A stretch of DNA of 64,000 nucleotides from NCBI RefSeq assembly GCF_000003815.2, contig NC_049988.1, forward strand, positions 2,752,340-2,816,339, read 5' to 3'. Position numbers and translations under genes: made by a program. The DNA is from Branchiostoma floridae. Lineage: Eukaryota > Chordata > Leptocardii > Amphioxiformes > Branchiostomatidae. The notes below the pieces were generated by a model, which ran no database searches, was not told the origin of the DNA, and saw only the letters and a list, made by a program, of their open reading frames with translations. Below, one piece after another: positions 47,401-56,279 of the stretch. Each line of letters begins with the position of its first letter. The stretch's first letter is position 1.

Positions 47401-50400
47401 GCTGTTGAGTGGAGTCCAATTTTTGTGTTGGATATTACAGTTAAACTAATTCAAGAATATCCAGAAATGTTTGCCCACATTTTCACCTGGCAGAAGTAAT
47501 TCATACCTGCGAGACGCCAGGTCCTATAACTTTGGTTGGGTTCAATATAATATCATTTGAATGTGTTCTATTTCTAAGTATTATCTTAAAACAGACAATC
47601 ATACGTGATCACAGTTTGTGAGAAAAATCTCAATTGGGATGCAATTCTGTATCTATATAGCCAGTATAACTGCCCCTCTGCGTAACACACCAGCTTCGCA
47701 AGCACGCAGTGCGGCAGCAGCTTGTTATATTATACCGAACGACCCGTCACACAGAACAATTTGTTGGATTCAACTAGTTTGTTGAAAACTACCAAAACTG
47801 TTGATAACCGGAATTTGAAAGAATGAACCAATCAGAAAGACAGATACATAGGACACTTACCAATCAGAATGAAAGATACACAAAATGTAGGCTGCACGCA
47901 TGCGAGTTCAAACGGTTCAAACCATACTCCCTGAAATATGATATATGTGACGCATGGAAGTAAAGGATAGCTCAACATGAAATACATTACATGACACAAC
48001 ATATTACAACACTTAAAAGGATACAAAAACATGGAAGGCAGTTCAGCACCAAGGGCAAATAAAGTGAAAGGTAGACTTTCTTGAAAATACTTCCTCCTTG
48101 TCATTTCCAACCAAATTTTATATACATAACAGGTTTTAAATATATATAATTACAGGATTCAAATTTGTCTTAACTCTTCACTTCAGGTGCACACTGGGAC
48201 TCTGGACGGCTTCATCTTCATGAAGATCCTTCCACTGTGGCTGGTCAAGCTTCTGATCGGGACAGGACTGGTCAACAGGCTGACCAGCTTCTTCAGTGTC
48301 ATGTCACAAAGCACCAGGGACGTGCTGGACAGCATCACCGACAACCAGGACCTGAAGGCAGTACTGTCCTACAACTACGGAGACTTTGGTAGGGGTTTTG
48401 TAAGAAAGGAGTAGAAACAGAAAGTATTAATATCCTGAGTCCTGGGGTTTGAACCCGTGCCAAATCCAGGCCCCCAGATCAGAAATCCAGACGCTAGACC
48501 GTTACCCCGAAAGGCTTACACTTTCCAAGATTCGTCCTCGAATCTCCGAGTTCGATATCCCTGTGTGGCGAATCTCTAGCCAATTACATGCATTGTGGCA
48601 TGTCTCGAAAATACAGTATTTTTTGAGATCCTGTGCAATATCCTCAAATAAAGTGTGCAACAAGTCATTGGCAGCAACTTTCGATTTTGAATTTTTGGGA
48701 AAATGACTATTGTGTAATTTAATCCTGACAGGCTCTCCACCGAAGGACTCAGGTTTCCTGATGCAGGGTATGACAGTGCTGCACTTCCATGAGGGAGCGT
48801 ACTACCCGAAGGGCGGGGCCAGCGAGATAGCCTTCCACATTATCCCCGTCATCGAGAGGGCCGGGGGGGCCGTGCTCGTCGCTGCACCTGTCACTCAAAT
48901 TTTGATTGACAGCGATGGAAAGGCTTGTGGTAAGTACATATAGAATACAGCACGGGGTATTCCTTATTGCCCAAGGTATGGCTTGACCGCGGGTAGGATT
49001 GCCTGAAGGCCAGAGGGCGATCCCACCCGCGAGAGGGCCAAAACTGAGGGTGATACGAAATACACCATATTTATATCATGCCAACCCGAGCAAACTTGAG
49101 TTTATCACACACAAAATATAGACATCAACTGCACATTGCGTCAACAGCTTCGTCAATTCGAAAAAAAAAAGAACCTGACAAAGAAACGAAACAGTTTTTA
49201 ACAGAAGCGCACTCAAGCGAGTTTGAATAGTTTGAATCAAACTATGGATCCCTGCGCCACACCATAAAGTACAGACCGGTCGGAACACTGATATCAGACG
49301 TAAATACGGACCGAGTATGATCTAAAGCTAAGTATTGAAATTGAATGAATTTCATAAACCTCTGTGATATTATTTTTCATTCCAATCTAGCTCCTAAATT
49401 GTTCCCTGGCATGTTTAACCTTTCGCTTACCAATAAGAGATTAGATGATGCTGATTTCTGTCTGCTCATTTATACATTGCGTTTGTGCATGTGCTATTCT
49501 AGGTGTTCGTGTGCACAAGAGCAGCGGAGATGTGGACATTCACGCGCCGGTTGTCGTCTCGGCGGCGGGGGTCTGTAACACGTACCAGAAGCTCGTTCCT
49601 CAACCTGTGGTCAGCTCACACGGTAAGGCATTGATGTCCTCATCATTTATACGTGGTCAAACCTGCTCAAGTGACCACATCTGCATAAGGACCAACTCGT
49701 CATTGTGGCTAGTTTTTCATGGTTTCTTTAATACTGTAAATGCATTTAAGTTCGCGGAGATTTAATTTCGCGGTAGCGGGAAAATGGACTTTTCGCGGTG
49801 GATTTAATTTCGCGGTAGCACCATGCACTGTAGTCCCTTACTGTTAAGGAAAAATTTTTGCGGTGGTTTTAAATTCGCGGTGAACCGGCTGCCGCGAAAA
49901 CCACGAACATTAATCCACCGCGAAAGTTTCTGCATTTACAGTAATTTTTCCCATTGATGCATAACATAAACAAACGGAAGGCAGTTCAGCACCAAGGGCA
50001 AATAAAGTGAAAATTTAAAGAAAGCTAAAACTTTATCATAAGACACTTCCTCCTTGTCATTTCCAACCACATTTGATACTTAAACATACTATAACTTATC
50101 ATTAAAAGTAGTTACTGTAGTAGTAGTAAAACAGGTTTCCAGTGTAGTGACAATCAGACATCCAATGATGATTGGCAAGATCTACCGAAAATTCATTGTG
50201 TCATTTTGTTTTGGAACAGAGCTCACATGGATTCTACCAAGTGACATAGATTAGCAAATCTATTGACATAGGTGAAAATATGATGATAATCATGGATTCT
50301 TTTAAACAAGGGAACAGCGGCGCTGCGCCCTCATGCCCTGACCATGCGCCCCCTTACCCTGGGGAGCAGATCCTCTGATTGACCAGGGATCACATGTGGC

Positions 50401-53400
50401 CACTGTCTTCAACTGTGACTTATCTGATAGTAGTGGAGGCCCCTATAGGAAGCCATAGAATGTCCCATTTTAACTTAGAATTATCAAAAACTTTGTAATC
50501 TTGTAGGGAGAACCCTCTTGGTGGTGACACTCAATTGCAGTGCTCCTTCTTGAATTTTTTTTTCTAGAAAAACCCTGATAGTGATAATTGTTGTTGACTC
50601 CCTGCAGGTTTAGATGACATGTTCCACCACGTGAGTCCGGGCCTGGGAGCCTTCAGTGTGTTTGTTGGGCTAACTGGAACCTCACAGGAGCTGGGCTTGA
50701 AGGCTCACAATGCTTGGATGTTTCCAGGTAAATTCTGCTTACATTAAATATAATGTATTTGCTAATGATTAATATATATATGCCTCCTGGCGTCCGAGAA
50801 CGATATTGTTAGAGTGCTGTCATGCTCTGATGCTGTCTCCACAAGCACTTTCTGGAGTAACTACTGTAAGGTCGTGCACAGACCACGTGCACGATGAGAC
50901 GCAATGTGAGTCTTGTATTTTTTATTTTAAACAGTAGATTATTGTTCTTTCTTTTAAATGTACTGTCAATTGTCCGTCCATATGGGCCATAGTGCCTGAT
51001 AATAAACAGAACACAACAATATAGCAAAGTAACATTGACTCTCATATTTCCACTGGATGCCATACTGTAAATGCAACATTAGAAGATATCAATTTGGGTA
51101 AATGTGAGTTTGTAGCTTTCATCATTATGCAACATAGCTTCATTGCAGTGGTATGTACCAAAGTGCTGTATTTTCTCATAGAAAAAATAATATTAGGGGC
51201 AATGAAACCTGATGATGTCATCCGCATGACACAAAAAAATCAGATCTATGAATATTCATTACGGTTCCATTCTTTCTTAATTCAATAATGAGAAAACAAT
51301 GGAAGGTTAAAAATGCCAATTTATCCAGGTGAAATACCTTAATGTAGACTGAAAAGTTGAAAATCCATAGACAAAAGTTAGTCTTTTTATTTTACCTGCC
51401 TACTCTACATGTACTTACTGTAATTCCTGATTTTTTCAATGTTCTTTTATGTTCACAGTTTTCACGGTGACGACTGTAACATGAACTTATCATAACCGAC
51501 AACAAATAAATCACTGACCTTTTTTACACGTACCTGCTGCCACTGCAAACATTTAGTTCCGAGAACAAGTTCAATTTTCTCAGACCGTTACGGTTTAGTA
51601 CCAAGAAGACAATTTGTAAGTAAATTTTCTCACAACATCCAAGAACGACAGTAATATATTGCTACATGTATGGCTTTATGGTTGTACATTGTCCCTACCA
51701 CAGGAAATGACCATGACAAGTTGATAGAAGACTACTCCAGACTGACGGTACAGGAGGCTTGTGAGGAGGGAACCAAAACTCCTGTTCTCTTTGTCTCCTT
51801 CCCATCTGCAAAGGACCCCACATGGAACGCACGCTATCCTGGTAGGTATTGCCATGTTCATTACTAGTATATATACTGTAATTCCTGATTTTTTTTTCAA
51901 TTCAATTTTATGTTCACGGTTTTCACGGTGATGACCGTAACCTTATATCACCGATAACAAATAATTCGTCTTGGTGACGATGACAAATAATTCGTTCACG
52001 GTGAACATTTAGTTCCGAGAACAAGTTAAATTTTCTCAGACCGTGAAAGTTTGGTACCGGGAAAACAAAGTTAATTACAGTATATGTATGACATCCTCTG
52101 GGAACCCCAATTGAAAACTAATGCCAGCAAATTCAAAAACAAAGAAGTTTTGCCCCAAAAATTGTCTTCATTATGAAATTTACTGGTCAGAAGGTTAAGC
52201 TAATGACCAAGAGTATGGTATACCAAACAATAGATTCTTTATTTTTGTTCATTCACATCTTCCTCTTTTACATTTTTACTTTGAGACATTCGCATTATTC
52301 AACATTAGTTATCATCATCTGGTGTATTTTGCCAGCCAGTAGGTACCCAAAGTATGAGTAATGAGGCTTTTTAACGTGGTCGAGGCACCTCCTCGAGCAC
52401 GGGACCCCCGTTTTACGTCCCTCCCGGAAGACGATTTCGTGGAAAACTTCGTGAGGCTACAGCAATCCGGACGTCCTTGGTTGGTCCCCCATCCAAGCAC
52501 TATCCGGACCACGCGTTGCTTAACTTCCGAGATCGAGGGATCGGGTGTACCAACGCGCCACACGGCCGTAGCTATTGTATTGGGTTTTTTTTTAGCAATC
52601 TAAGGCATATATTTGCTCCAGTTACACCTGCAGCTACTTTGTACAATATGTTTTTTATTTTTTTGGAAACGGACGAAAATTGACAAACACGTGATACATG
52701 TTTTACATATAGCCAATCACATCATTCTCTCTCTTGTGTTGAAATATTCCTTTTCCCCCAGGAAAGTCGACTTGTATCATCATCTCCTTCACGCCTTACG
52801 AGTGGTTTTCTGAGTGGCAGGAAGGGAGAGTGAAGCACCGTGGCGAGGAGTACGAAAGCATCAAGAACAGACTCGCCCAGAAGATGTGGAGACAGGTCTG
52901 CCAACAGTACCCTCAGCTGCAGGGCAAGGTGAGCAGGCAGTGGGGACATCTAGTGATGTTTGGTGGTACTGCAGCTGCCATTACAAGCTATCAAATGAGG
53001 TTCTGTGTGCTATTTGTAGGCAACCTCAGCTTGAAAGCTGAAAGATAGGTTGCCCATGAACATTTCAGATTGGTGAAGGTTTAAAACCCTAGACTGAAGC
53101 CCTGTAAAGGTTTTTAACTGTTTAACATTGTTTATTAACATTGAGTTTAAAGATTTTTCATGGTAATAAAATGCCTGTAGAAAGAATCCTCTGTATACAG
53201 CTATTAACTGTTATCAGATACATTTGTAACATCATGCAATTAGGTAAAATTTAGATGTTGAGAATCAAATTAAGGACTCTTTTCTATCAATTTTATTGAT
53301 AATGATTAGCTATCTTTATTGTGCAACAATTGTACAAGGTACAAAGTATAGCATCTACTAGTACATAAGTACAGTTCTATAAGGCTAATCTACTTGATAC

Positions 53401-54286
53401 AAGGATACATAGTATGGGATGAAAATGGTCTATGGAGGGATTTCTAGCGTCTAGACATTCTTTAATATATTTTCCTATGTATACAGTACCATACAGAGGT
53501 TGTCACATGTCATAGTATATCAAAGTTTAAATTTACTATCTAAGTCCATTTTCTCCCTACTACAAAATCAAATCATTAGTTATTTTCCATGTAGGTTGAG
53601 TACATGGACGTGGGCACCCCCCTGTCCAACAACTACTACCTGGGTTCCACACGTGGGGAGATTTACGGACTCGATCACACCAGGGAACGCTTCTCTCTGG
53701 ACATCCTCACCAAACTCCGGCCTGATACCCCCATTCCTGGACTCTATCTCACAGGTATGGCCACAGCAAGTAAATTTTATGGATGACATCCTATGAAGAT
53801 TTGAAGTGTCAAAATGTGGCATCACAACTATCAAGGCATTCATTGGTAAAAGTGATACTATTGTGGTACACTGGTATCACTTGCAAGTTGGCAACTACAT
53901 TCGTTGCCTCCATATTGGTGCCACTTTTAAAACTATCCAACAAGTTTCACTTCTGAAACTACAGTCATGGCTACCTCCCTAGTGTCACTTCTAGAAGTAT
54001 GATTATTAGGCTACAACACAACATGTTTGCCTATGTTGGTCTATCTGACCGTCCCCGAAGAGTGCCTTACTTTTTCCTCAGCCTTACAAAATAAGTGTGT
54101 TAACATTATACTGGCATCTTATCGTTTCCAGGACAGGACATAGTGACAGCTGGCTTCGCTGGTGCGCTGGTGTCGGGGCTGCTGACAGCAGGTGCTGTGT
54201 TAAACAGGCATCTGATCCTGGACCTCATCATTCTGGAGGCTAAAGCCATGTTCAACAGCAACAACAACAACAAGAAGCTGGATTAA
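35434..54286 (+). CDS. RETSAT: All-trans-retinol 13,14-reductase (RetSat), copy 2, 12 exons
   Basis: Exons: 35434-35644, 43098-43280, 43853-44016, 44786-44893, 48187-48388, 48732-48929, 49503-49622, 50608-50727, 51704-51841, 52762-52928, 53595-53754, 54132-54286. All GT-AG; the joined frame gives 641 residues. Intron positions and phases equal those of copy 1, so it is a tandem duplicate, same FAD-dependent retinol saturase family. Seen: membrane anchor at about residues 17-38 ([17 protein letters not shown]); GSGIGG at 87-92; [71 protein letters not shown] near 584-593; C-terminal KKLD. Exon 2 differs from copy 1 at about 10 of 61 residues; exon 12 is much more diverged. Exon 3 has about 10 extra codons after GIHYTG, exon 5 one more and exon 9 two more than copy 1. 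Intron 1 (7.45 kb) contains a zinc-finger gene. A probable AATAAA lies at 55422-55427. Substrate and reaction are inferred from the family. Confidence 0.93.
36032..36297. mobile_element. Long hairpin MITE family V
   Basis: GTCTACTCTCCTCGCAGAGG and GTTAGGCTCCGGCTGTTT pair with AAACAGCCGGAGCCTAAC and CTCTGCTTGGAGAGTAGAC-type sequence at the other end; GGGCTTTCTATTTTGTACCG pairs further in. Intron 1 of RetSat copy 2. Confidence 0.8.
36355..36519. mobile_element. Hairpin MITE family W
   Basis: CATTATACCGCCAGCTAAAG and CAAGATTGTCTTCAACACC are mirrored by GGTGTTCAAGACAATCTTG and AGGTGGCGGTATAATG. Only about 60 bp after element V. Intron 1 of RetSat copy 2. Confidence 0.75.
36797..37183. mobile_element. 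MITE family T, copy 2 (inverted relative to copy 1)
   Basis: GGAAAAACCGGACCTGAAAA near the left and TGTACCGGTACCCACCC at the right match the copy at 30719-31122 in the opposite orientation. The left terminus is degraded. Confidence 0.7.
38755..38945. repeat. Degenerate repeats of ATTCGG-CATTTCCGTGCCG
   Basis: Four or five imperfect repeats of ATTCGGNCATTTCCGTGCCG plus GTCGAATTTCGG, spacing 30-50 bp. AACATCTGCTTGGAGA just before it is a motif shared with the ends of elements U and V. Intron 1 of RetSat copy 2. Confidence 0.5.
39414..39513. other. Assembly gap (N run)
   Basis: 100 Ns, a conventional unknown-size gap, inside intron 1 of RetSat copy 2. Confidence 1.
40142..40501. mobile_element. 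MITE family C, complete copy with 33-bp perfect ends
   Basis: GGCCATGTTGATTTGATTAT plus ATGGATGACATCC at the left is exactly mirrored at the right. TA on each side suggests a TA target site. Fragments of the same family are at about 22330-22480, 26918-27205 and 52086-52330. It ends about 150 bp upstream of the zinc-finger start codon and may sit in that gene's 5' region. Confidence 0.85.
40650..41309 (+). CDS. C2H2 zinc-finger protein, seven fingers, nested in RetSat copy 2 intron 1
   Basis: 219 residues. After a 23-residue basic leader come seven classical C2H2 fingers of 28 residues each (first at Y24, last at about 192-214), each CxxC-x12-HxxxH with TGEKPYR linkers, ending TREKQ. Such arrays bind DNA. 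Helix positions -1,2,3,6 read: CSQR, QGDR, RANT, QHDR, DGTS, QGER, TSNR. No KRAB, BTB or SCAN domain. The frame is open further upstream to an ATG at 40569, but that extension would be a hydrophobic stretch translated from TTTTTGTTGTCATTGCAG, which is a good splice acceptor (AG at 40625-40626). I therefore take M at 40650 (context GGTATGG) and expect a 5' UTR exon upstream. A likely poly(A) signal AATAAA is at 41938-41943. The fingers are very alike in DNA sequence, so the array expanded recently. The target is unknown. Confidence 0.85.
   Translation: MASSGKSSGDHKREVKGATSMKTYRCEECSKQFSCLSQLKRHRQTHTGEKPYRCEECSRQFSQLGDMKRHKQTHTGEKPYRCEECSRQFSRLANLKTHMRTHTGEKPYRCEECSKQFSQLHDLKRHIRTHTGEKPYSCEECNKQFSDLGTLKSHMLTHTGEKPYRCEECSKQFSQLGELKRHIRTHTGEKPYRCELCSSQFSTPSNLKRHKQSHTREKQ
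41310..41447 (+). pseudogene. Eroded eighth zinc finger beyond the stop codon
   Basis: Directly after the TAA (41307-41309), and in the same frame, the sequence reads [18 protein letters not shown], a clear finger, but the second zinc-binding His is Leu (HRQTL). The frame then runs about 25 more degenerate residues to TAG at 41445-41447. The usual codons CCC-TAC of the linker have become CAA-TAA. The ancestral array was at least one finger longer. Confidence 0.8.
41938..41943 (+). terminator. Probable poly(A) signal of the zinc-finger gene
   Basis: AATAAA about 630 bp after the stop, followed by a T-rich stretch. It lies within RetSat copy 2 intron 1, so the nested gene can end its own transcript there. 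Confidence 0.45.
42057..42410. mobile_element. MITE family BB, copy 2
   Basis: Matches 62694-63067 along its length (CAGTGGAGTCACATA, GAATTTTTATTCAGCCTGCT, CATTTCAGTTTACTTTGTTC). Ends are degraded: GGCGTAGGAAAAAATGTTG at the left, TTTTTTTCCCTAGGCCTAA at the right. Intron 1 of RetSat copy 2. Confidence 0.75.
42690..42765 (-). mobile_element. tRNA-headed SINE (family 3) head
   Basis: Minus strand: TTTTGGCCTAGAAGCTCTGG then box B GGGTTCGAATCCCGGG. Same family as the inverted pair at 44340-44600 and the copy at 48435-48516. Intron 1 of RetSat copy 2. Confidence 0.6.
43711..43792. mobile_element. MITE family T fragment
   Basis: AGGTCCAGACCTGGACCTGA and ATTTTCTATACCAGTACCCA match one end of family T. 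It is 60 bp before exon 3 of RetSat copy 2. Confidence 0.6.
44340..44600. repeat. Inverted pair of tRNA-headed SINEs (family 3)
   Basis: Left arm on the plus strand: GAGCTTTTGGTATAGCGGTT then TTGTGATCTGACGGCCCAG and GGGAGCCAGG. Right arm on the minus strand: GAGCTTTTGGCGTAGCGGTT, TCTGTGATCTGGCGGCCC, GGTTCGAATCCCAGGAGCC. A third box-B-like piece (CCGGGAATCGAACCCAGG) lies at about 44466. Read as RNA this would fold into a long hairpin. Intron 3 of RetSat copy 2. Confidence 0.75.
45046..45353. mobile_element. hAT-like MITE, ends CAGGGCTCGAAACAC
   Basis: CAGGGCTCGAAACAC is mirrored by GGTATTTCGAGCCCTG. The interior is a set of inverted CCTGCACTGGTGCAGG-type repeats. GATTT stands on both sides. 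Nested in the family Q element. Confidence 0.75.
45575..47273. mobile_element. 1.7-kb non-autonomous element, ends CAGTGTTCTCGCCAGG
   Basis: CAGTGTTCTCGCCAGGCC is mirrored by TCCTGGCGAGAACACTG. Inside the right end is a 100-bp GC-rich block of short hairpins (GGGGGGCTTCGCCCCCC, GCCGGGGGCCTTCGGCGGCC). No transposase is recognisable; the longest frames (45903-46316 minus, 46727-47002 plus) match nothing I know. Confidence 0.7.
48020..48118 (+). repeat. About 100-bp repeat, copy 1 of a local pair
   Basis: GGAAGGCAGTTCAGCACCAA, GGGCAAATAAAGTGAAA and CTTCCTCCTTGTCATTTCCA recur in the same order at 49974-50076, with an extra 20 bp or so in the second copy. It ends about 70 bp before exon 5 of RetSat copy 2. 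Confidence 0.7.
48435..48516 (-). mobile_element. tRNA-headed SINE (family 3) head
   Basis: Plus strand GGGGTTTGAACCCGTGCC (degenerate box B, antisense) and CCAGATCAGAAATCCAGACG, CTAGACCGTTACCCCGAAAG (antisense box A side). It starts about 45 bp after exon 5 of RetSat copy 2. Confidence 0.6.
48942..49072. mobile_element. Foldback MITE family S, copy 3
   Basis: AGAATACAGCACGGGGTATT start and ACGAAATACACCATATTTAT end. It starts 12 bp after the exon 6 donor of RetSat copy 2 (GT at 48930). Confidence 0.65.
49732..49943. mobile_element. MITE family G, complete copy
   Basis: TACTGTAAATGCATTTAAGT to TTTCTGCATTTACAGTA. Inside, TTCGCGGTGG / CCACCGCGAA motifs repeat in both directions. TA ends fit a TA target. 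Copy 2 is at 22088. Intron 7 of RetSat copy 2. Confidence 0.8.
49974..50076 (+). repeat. About 100-bp repeat, copy 2 of a local pair
   Basis: Matches 48020-48118. Direct orientation, about 2 kb apart, flanking exons 5 to 7. Confidence 0.7.
51416..51630 (+). mobile_element. MITE family H, copy 1 (right end degraded)
   Basis: TACTGTAATTCCTGATTTTT start, then TTCACGGTGACGACTGTAAC, GTTCCGAGAACAAGTTCAAT and CTCAGACCGTTACGGTTTAG. Matches 51874-52082 in the same orientation, on the other side of exon 9 of RetSat copy 2. Confidence 0.75.
51874..52082 (+). mobile_element. MITE family H, copy 2 (complete)
   Basis: TACTGTAATTCCTGATTTTT to AAGTTAATTACAGTA, terminal inverted repeats with TA ends. It starts 33 bp after exon 9 of RetSat copy 2. 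A family C fragment follows at about 52086-52330 (GACATCCTCTGGGAACCCC). Confidence 0.8.
52355..52572 (-). mobile_element. 5S rRNA-derived SINE (SINE3-like)
   Basis: On the minus strand, about 52572 down to 52454 reads like a 5S rRNA: GATCTCGGAAGTTAAGC, GGATAGTGCTTGGATGGG (box C region), GGACC and GCTGTAGCC, in the order of eukaryotic 5S. Downstream comes a body and a tail (GGACGTAAAACGGGGGTCCC, GAGGAGGTGCCTCG, CACGTTAAAAAGCC) resembling the tail of the tRNA-headed SINEs at 14190 and 31795. It is not a 5S gene, as the 5S part is diverged and fused to the tail. Intron 9 of RetSat copy 2. Confidence 0.75.
53759..54075 (+). mobile_element. MITE family D, 3'-truncated copy at a splice donor
   Basis: GGCCACAGCAAGTAAATTTT starts 4 bp after the exon 11/intron boundary of RetSat copy 2. 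The interior matches 28822-29346 (CATATTGGTGCCACTTTTA, CCAACAAGTTTCACTTCTG, GATTATTAGGCTACAACACA), but the right terminal repeat is missing. It ends about 55 bp before exon 12, so it fills nearly all of intron 11. Confidence 0.8.
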
Positions 54287-54287
54287 A

Positions 54288-54492
54288 CAGAGCTATCTCC
54301 AGGAATTGTCCCTTTTTGCCAGAAATTTGCTTGATGGGACAAACAAAATTTTCACATCCACCCCAGAAATTTGAACTTAATGACTGGAAATCAATGAAAA
54401 TGCATTTTTCCTAAAATTTTGTCACGGAAATAATAACATAGGCTCCCAAAATACAGGGAGACACAGAATTTTAAAGCTGGAGACAGCCCTGA
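54288..54492. mobile_element. hAT-like MITE in the 3' UTR of RetSat copy 2
   Basis: CAGAGCTATCTCCAGG starts 2 bp after the TAA stop codon and is mirrored by GCTGGAGACAGCCCTG. The start of the 3' UTR is therefore transposon-derived. No clean target duplication. Confidence 0.65.
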
Positions 54493-55421
54493 GCTGTAGT
54501 ACCACCTCATTCTGATAGGTGGCGTTAGGGACACATGAGAACATCCCAGCAGCCTGGAATCCATGCTACTCTAGGTCCGGTTCGTTCAACGATCGCAAGA
54601 AAAGTCTGGCCCCCCTAATGCCCATTCTAGATGTATGATCCTTACATCCTAAATTATCTCGGGGAGCAAATATTTCTCAGAGTGTAACTTCCAAATTCTT
54701 GTTTTAATCCTTGTAATATGCCATTATATGAGGACCGTATGAATTGCAGCCAATCAGAAGTCTCGCCTGTATTGTAGGCTAATATTCAAATGCCAATTGT
54801 TTTTCTATTAACAGATGGCATATTATACTACAGAGAAGCAATAAGAGGAGCGAACGAAGCTAGGATATTACAGGGTATTACCACAAAAAACTTGTACATT
54901 GTATACACGAAGAAAGTTGGAAACAGCAATGCACTGCAATGCAAAACTGTGTAATAGTAAATGTGTGTGACATTATAAGTAACATGTGTATGAATACTGT
55001 AGATTCATTTATTTTTGTGGGGATTTAATTCCAAGTACATAGAACGGAATTTTTTGCTGTTTTGTTTGAGGTGCATTTGGTAGCAAAAGAATACTGTCGC
55101 GATTTTGTGCTAGAACACTGTAATAATTGAAAAGAAAGCCACCACAAAAAAGGCAAGATCTACAGTAGTAAATGGAAATGATGCACTTTTTTTTAGTTCA
55201 ATAGCAATTTCTTTCCCATTTTCCAATTGTTGTGCCAAATGCCTAAGTGCAGTTTTTTTCTGATGCCAAAAGAAAAATGTACTTTCCTGCAGGGCATTTT
55301 TGCACAATTAAGTGTGCATATTAAAGTAAAAAAAAGAATTTCTGATGAAAATTGATGTGTAGATGTCGTCCATACACTACTTAACAGTTACTGTGTCCAT
55401 TATACTGCAATTTCACCTCAC

Positions 55422-55427
55422 AATAAA
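55422..55427 (+). terminator. Probable poly(A) signal of RetSat copy 2
   Basis: AATAAA followed within 20 bp by a T-rich stretch, about 1.1 kb after the stop codon. Confidence 0.4.
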
Positions 55428-56101
55428 ATCAGTTCTTTCATCCAACTTTTGATGTGTCAAAGATTTGGTGTGAGCTAGCTATTTTAATACCTCAGTGTCT
55501 TAGATCAGTAAAATAGTTTCTGGGAAGTTATTGTTGTCCTAAGAAGGTAGTTTCAAACTGTGAAAGTAGCACTTTAAACTGGAGACCAACTTACAGCATG
55601 GATGTTTGCTGCCTTTGCAACAACCTGAGATAGGTCACTTTTTTTAAATAGATAAGTTCAAACATGTTCAAACTTTCATTTCAATTGTTTGAACAATTTA
55701 AAACTACATTGTATTGTGTTTGAACTATTCTTTTATTTGAAATAGTCAAAACGTATTACAAATATTTAAAATCTCTCGTAGCCCTGTTTTACTAAGTTAC
55801 AATCAAACTCAAGTTCTACAGTTGCATACACTTTTCCATCTACACAGTTGCAAATGTTTTCTGCAGTACTGTTGCTATCCGTCACGGGGCGCTGCTAAAC
55901 ATGCCACCATGTCTAGAGCCTGCCGGATTTCCTGGTTCACTGCTTGTGACTGCCATGGTTAGCTGGGCTCAGAATAAATCTGAACAGCTTGTCTTTACAC
56001 ACTTTCAGTCAGAGGCAGTGATTCACAAACCAAGGGAATACTGCTGGTAAAATCCTTTTAAGAAAACAGCCAATCAGTGCTTTGTACATCCTAGATCCTA
56101 C
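55428..56101. other. Non-coding, nothing recognised
   Basis: No exon or repeat structure recognised. Confidence 0.35.
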
Positions 56102-56279
56102 TACAGTGGAAGCCGCTTAATTGCACACCCAATTTGCCAGCGAATTCCGTGCGATTATCCGGCGTGTGCGATAATGCGAAGTTACCCAGTTGGACCGCAC
56201 CGCCACGGGATTTGGGGATTCCGTGCAATTGACCGAAGTGTGCGTTTATCCGACGTGCAATTAACTGGCTTCCACTGTA
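56102..56279. mobile_element. pogo/Tigger-like MITE family E, copy 2
   Basis: 178 bp, the same length as 23371-23548 with about six substitutions. Ends TACAGTGGAAGCCGCTTAAT and CTGGCTTCCACTGTA. Confidence 0.85.

Larger units (their letters stand above)
44968..47410. mobile_element. MITE family Q, copy 2, split by later insertions
   Basis: Left end CCAACTCCAGTCTTTGTCAA (44968); right end TTCATTCCTTGACAAAGACT at about 47378. The right part (ATGTGATGTCACAGCAATAG) matches the copy at 19069-19300. About 2.2 kb of other repeats lies between. Intron 4 of RetSat copy 2. Confidence 0.6.

Noticed and set aside
52454-52572. A 5S rRNA gene
   Set aside because: The 5S-like part is diverged and joined to a SINE tail shared with other repeats; no tandem 5S units nearby.
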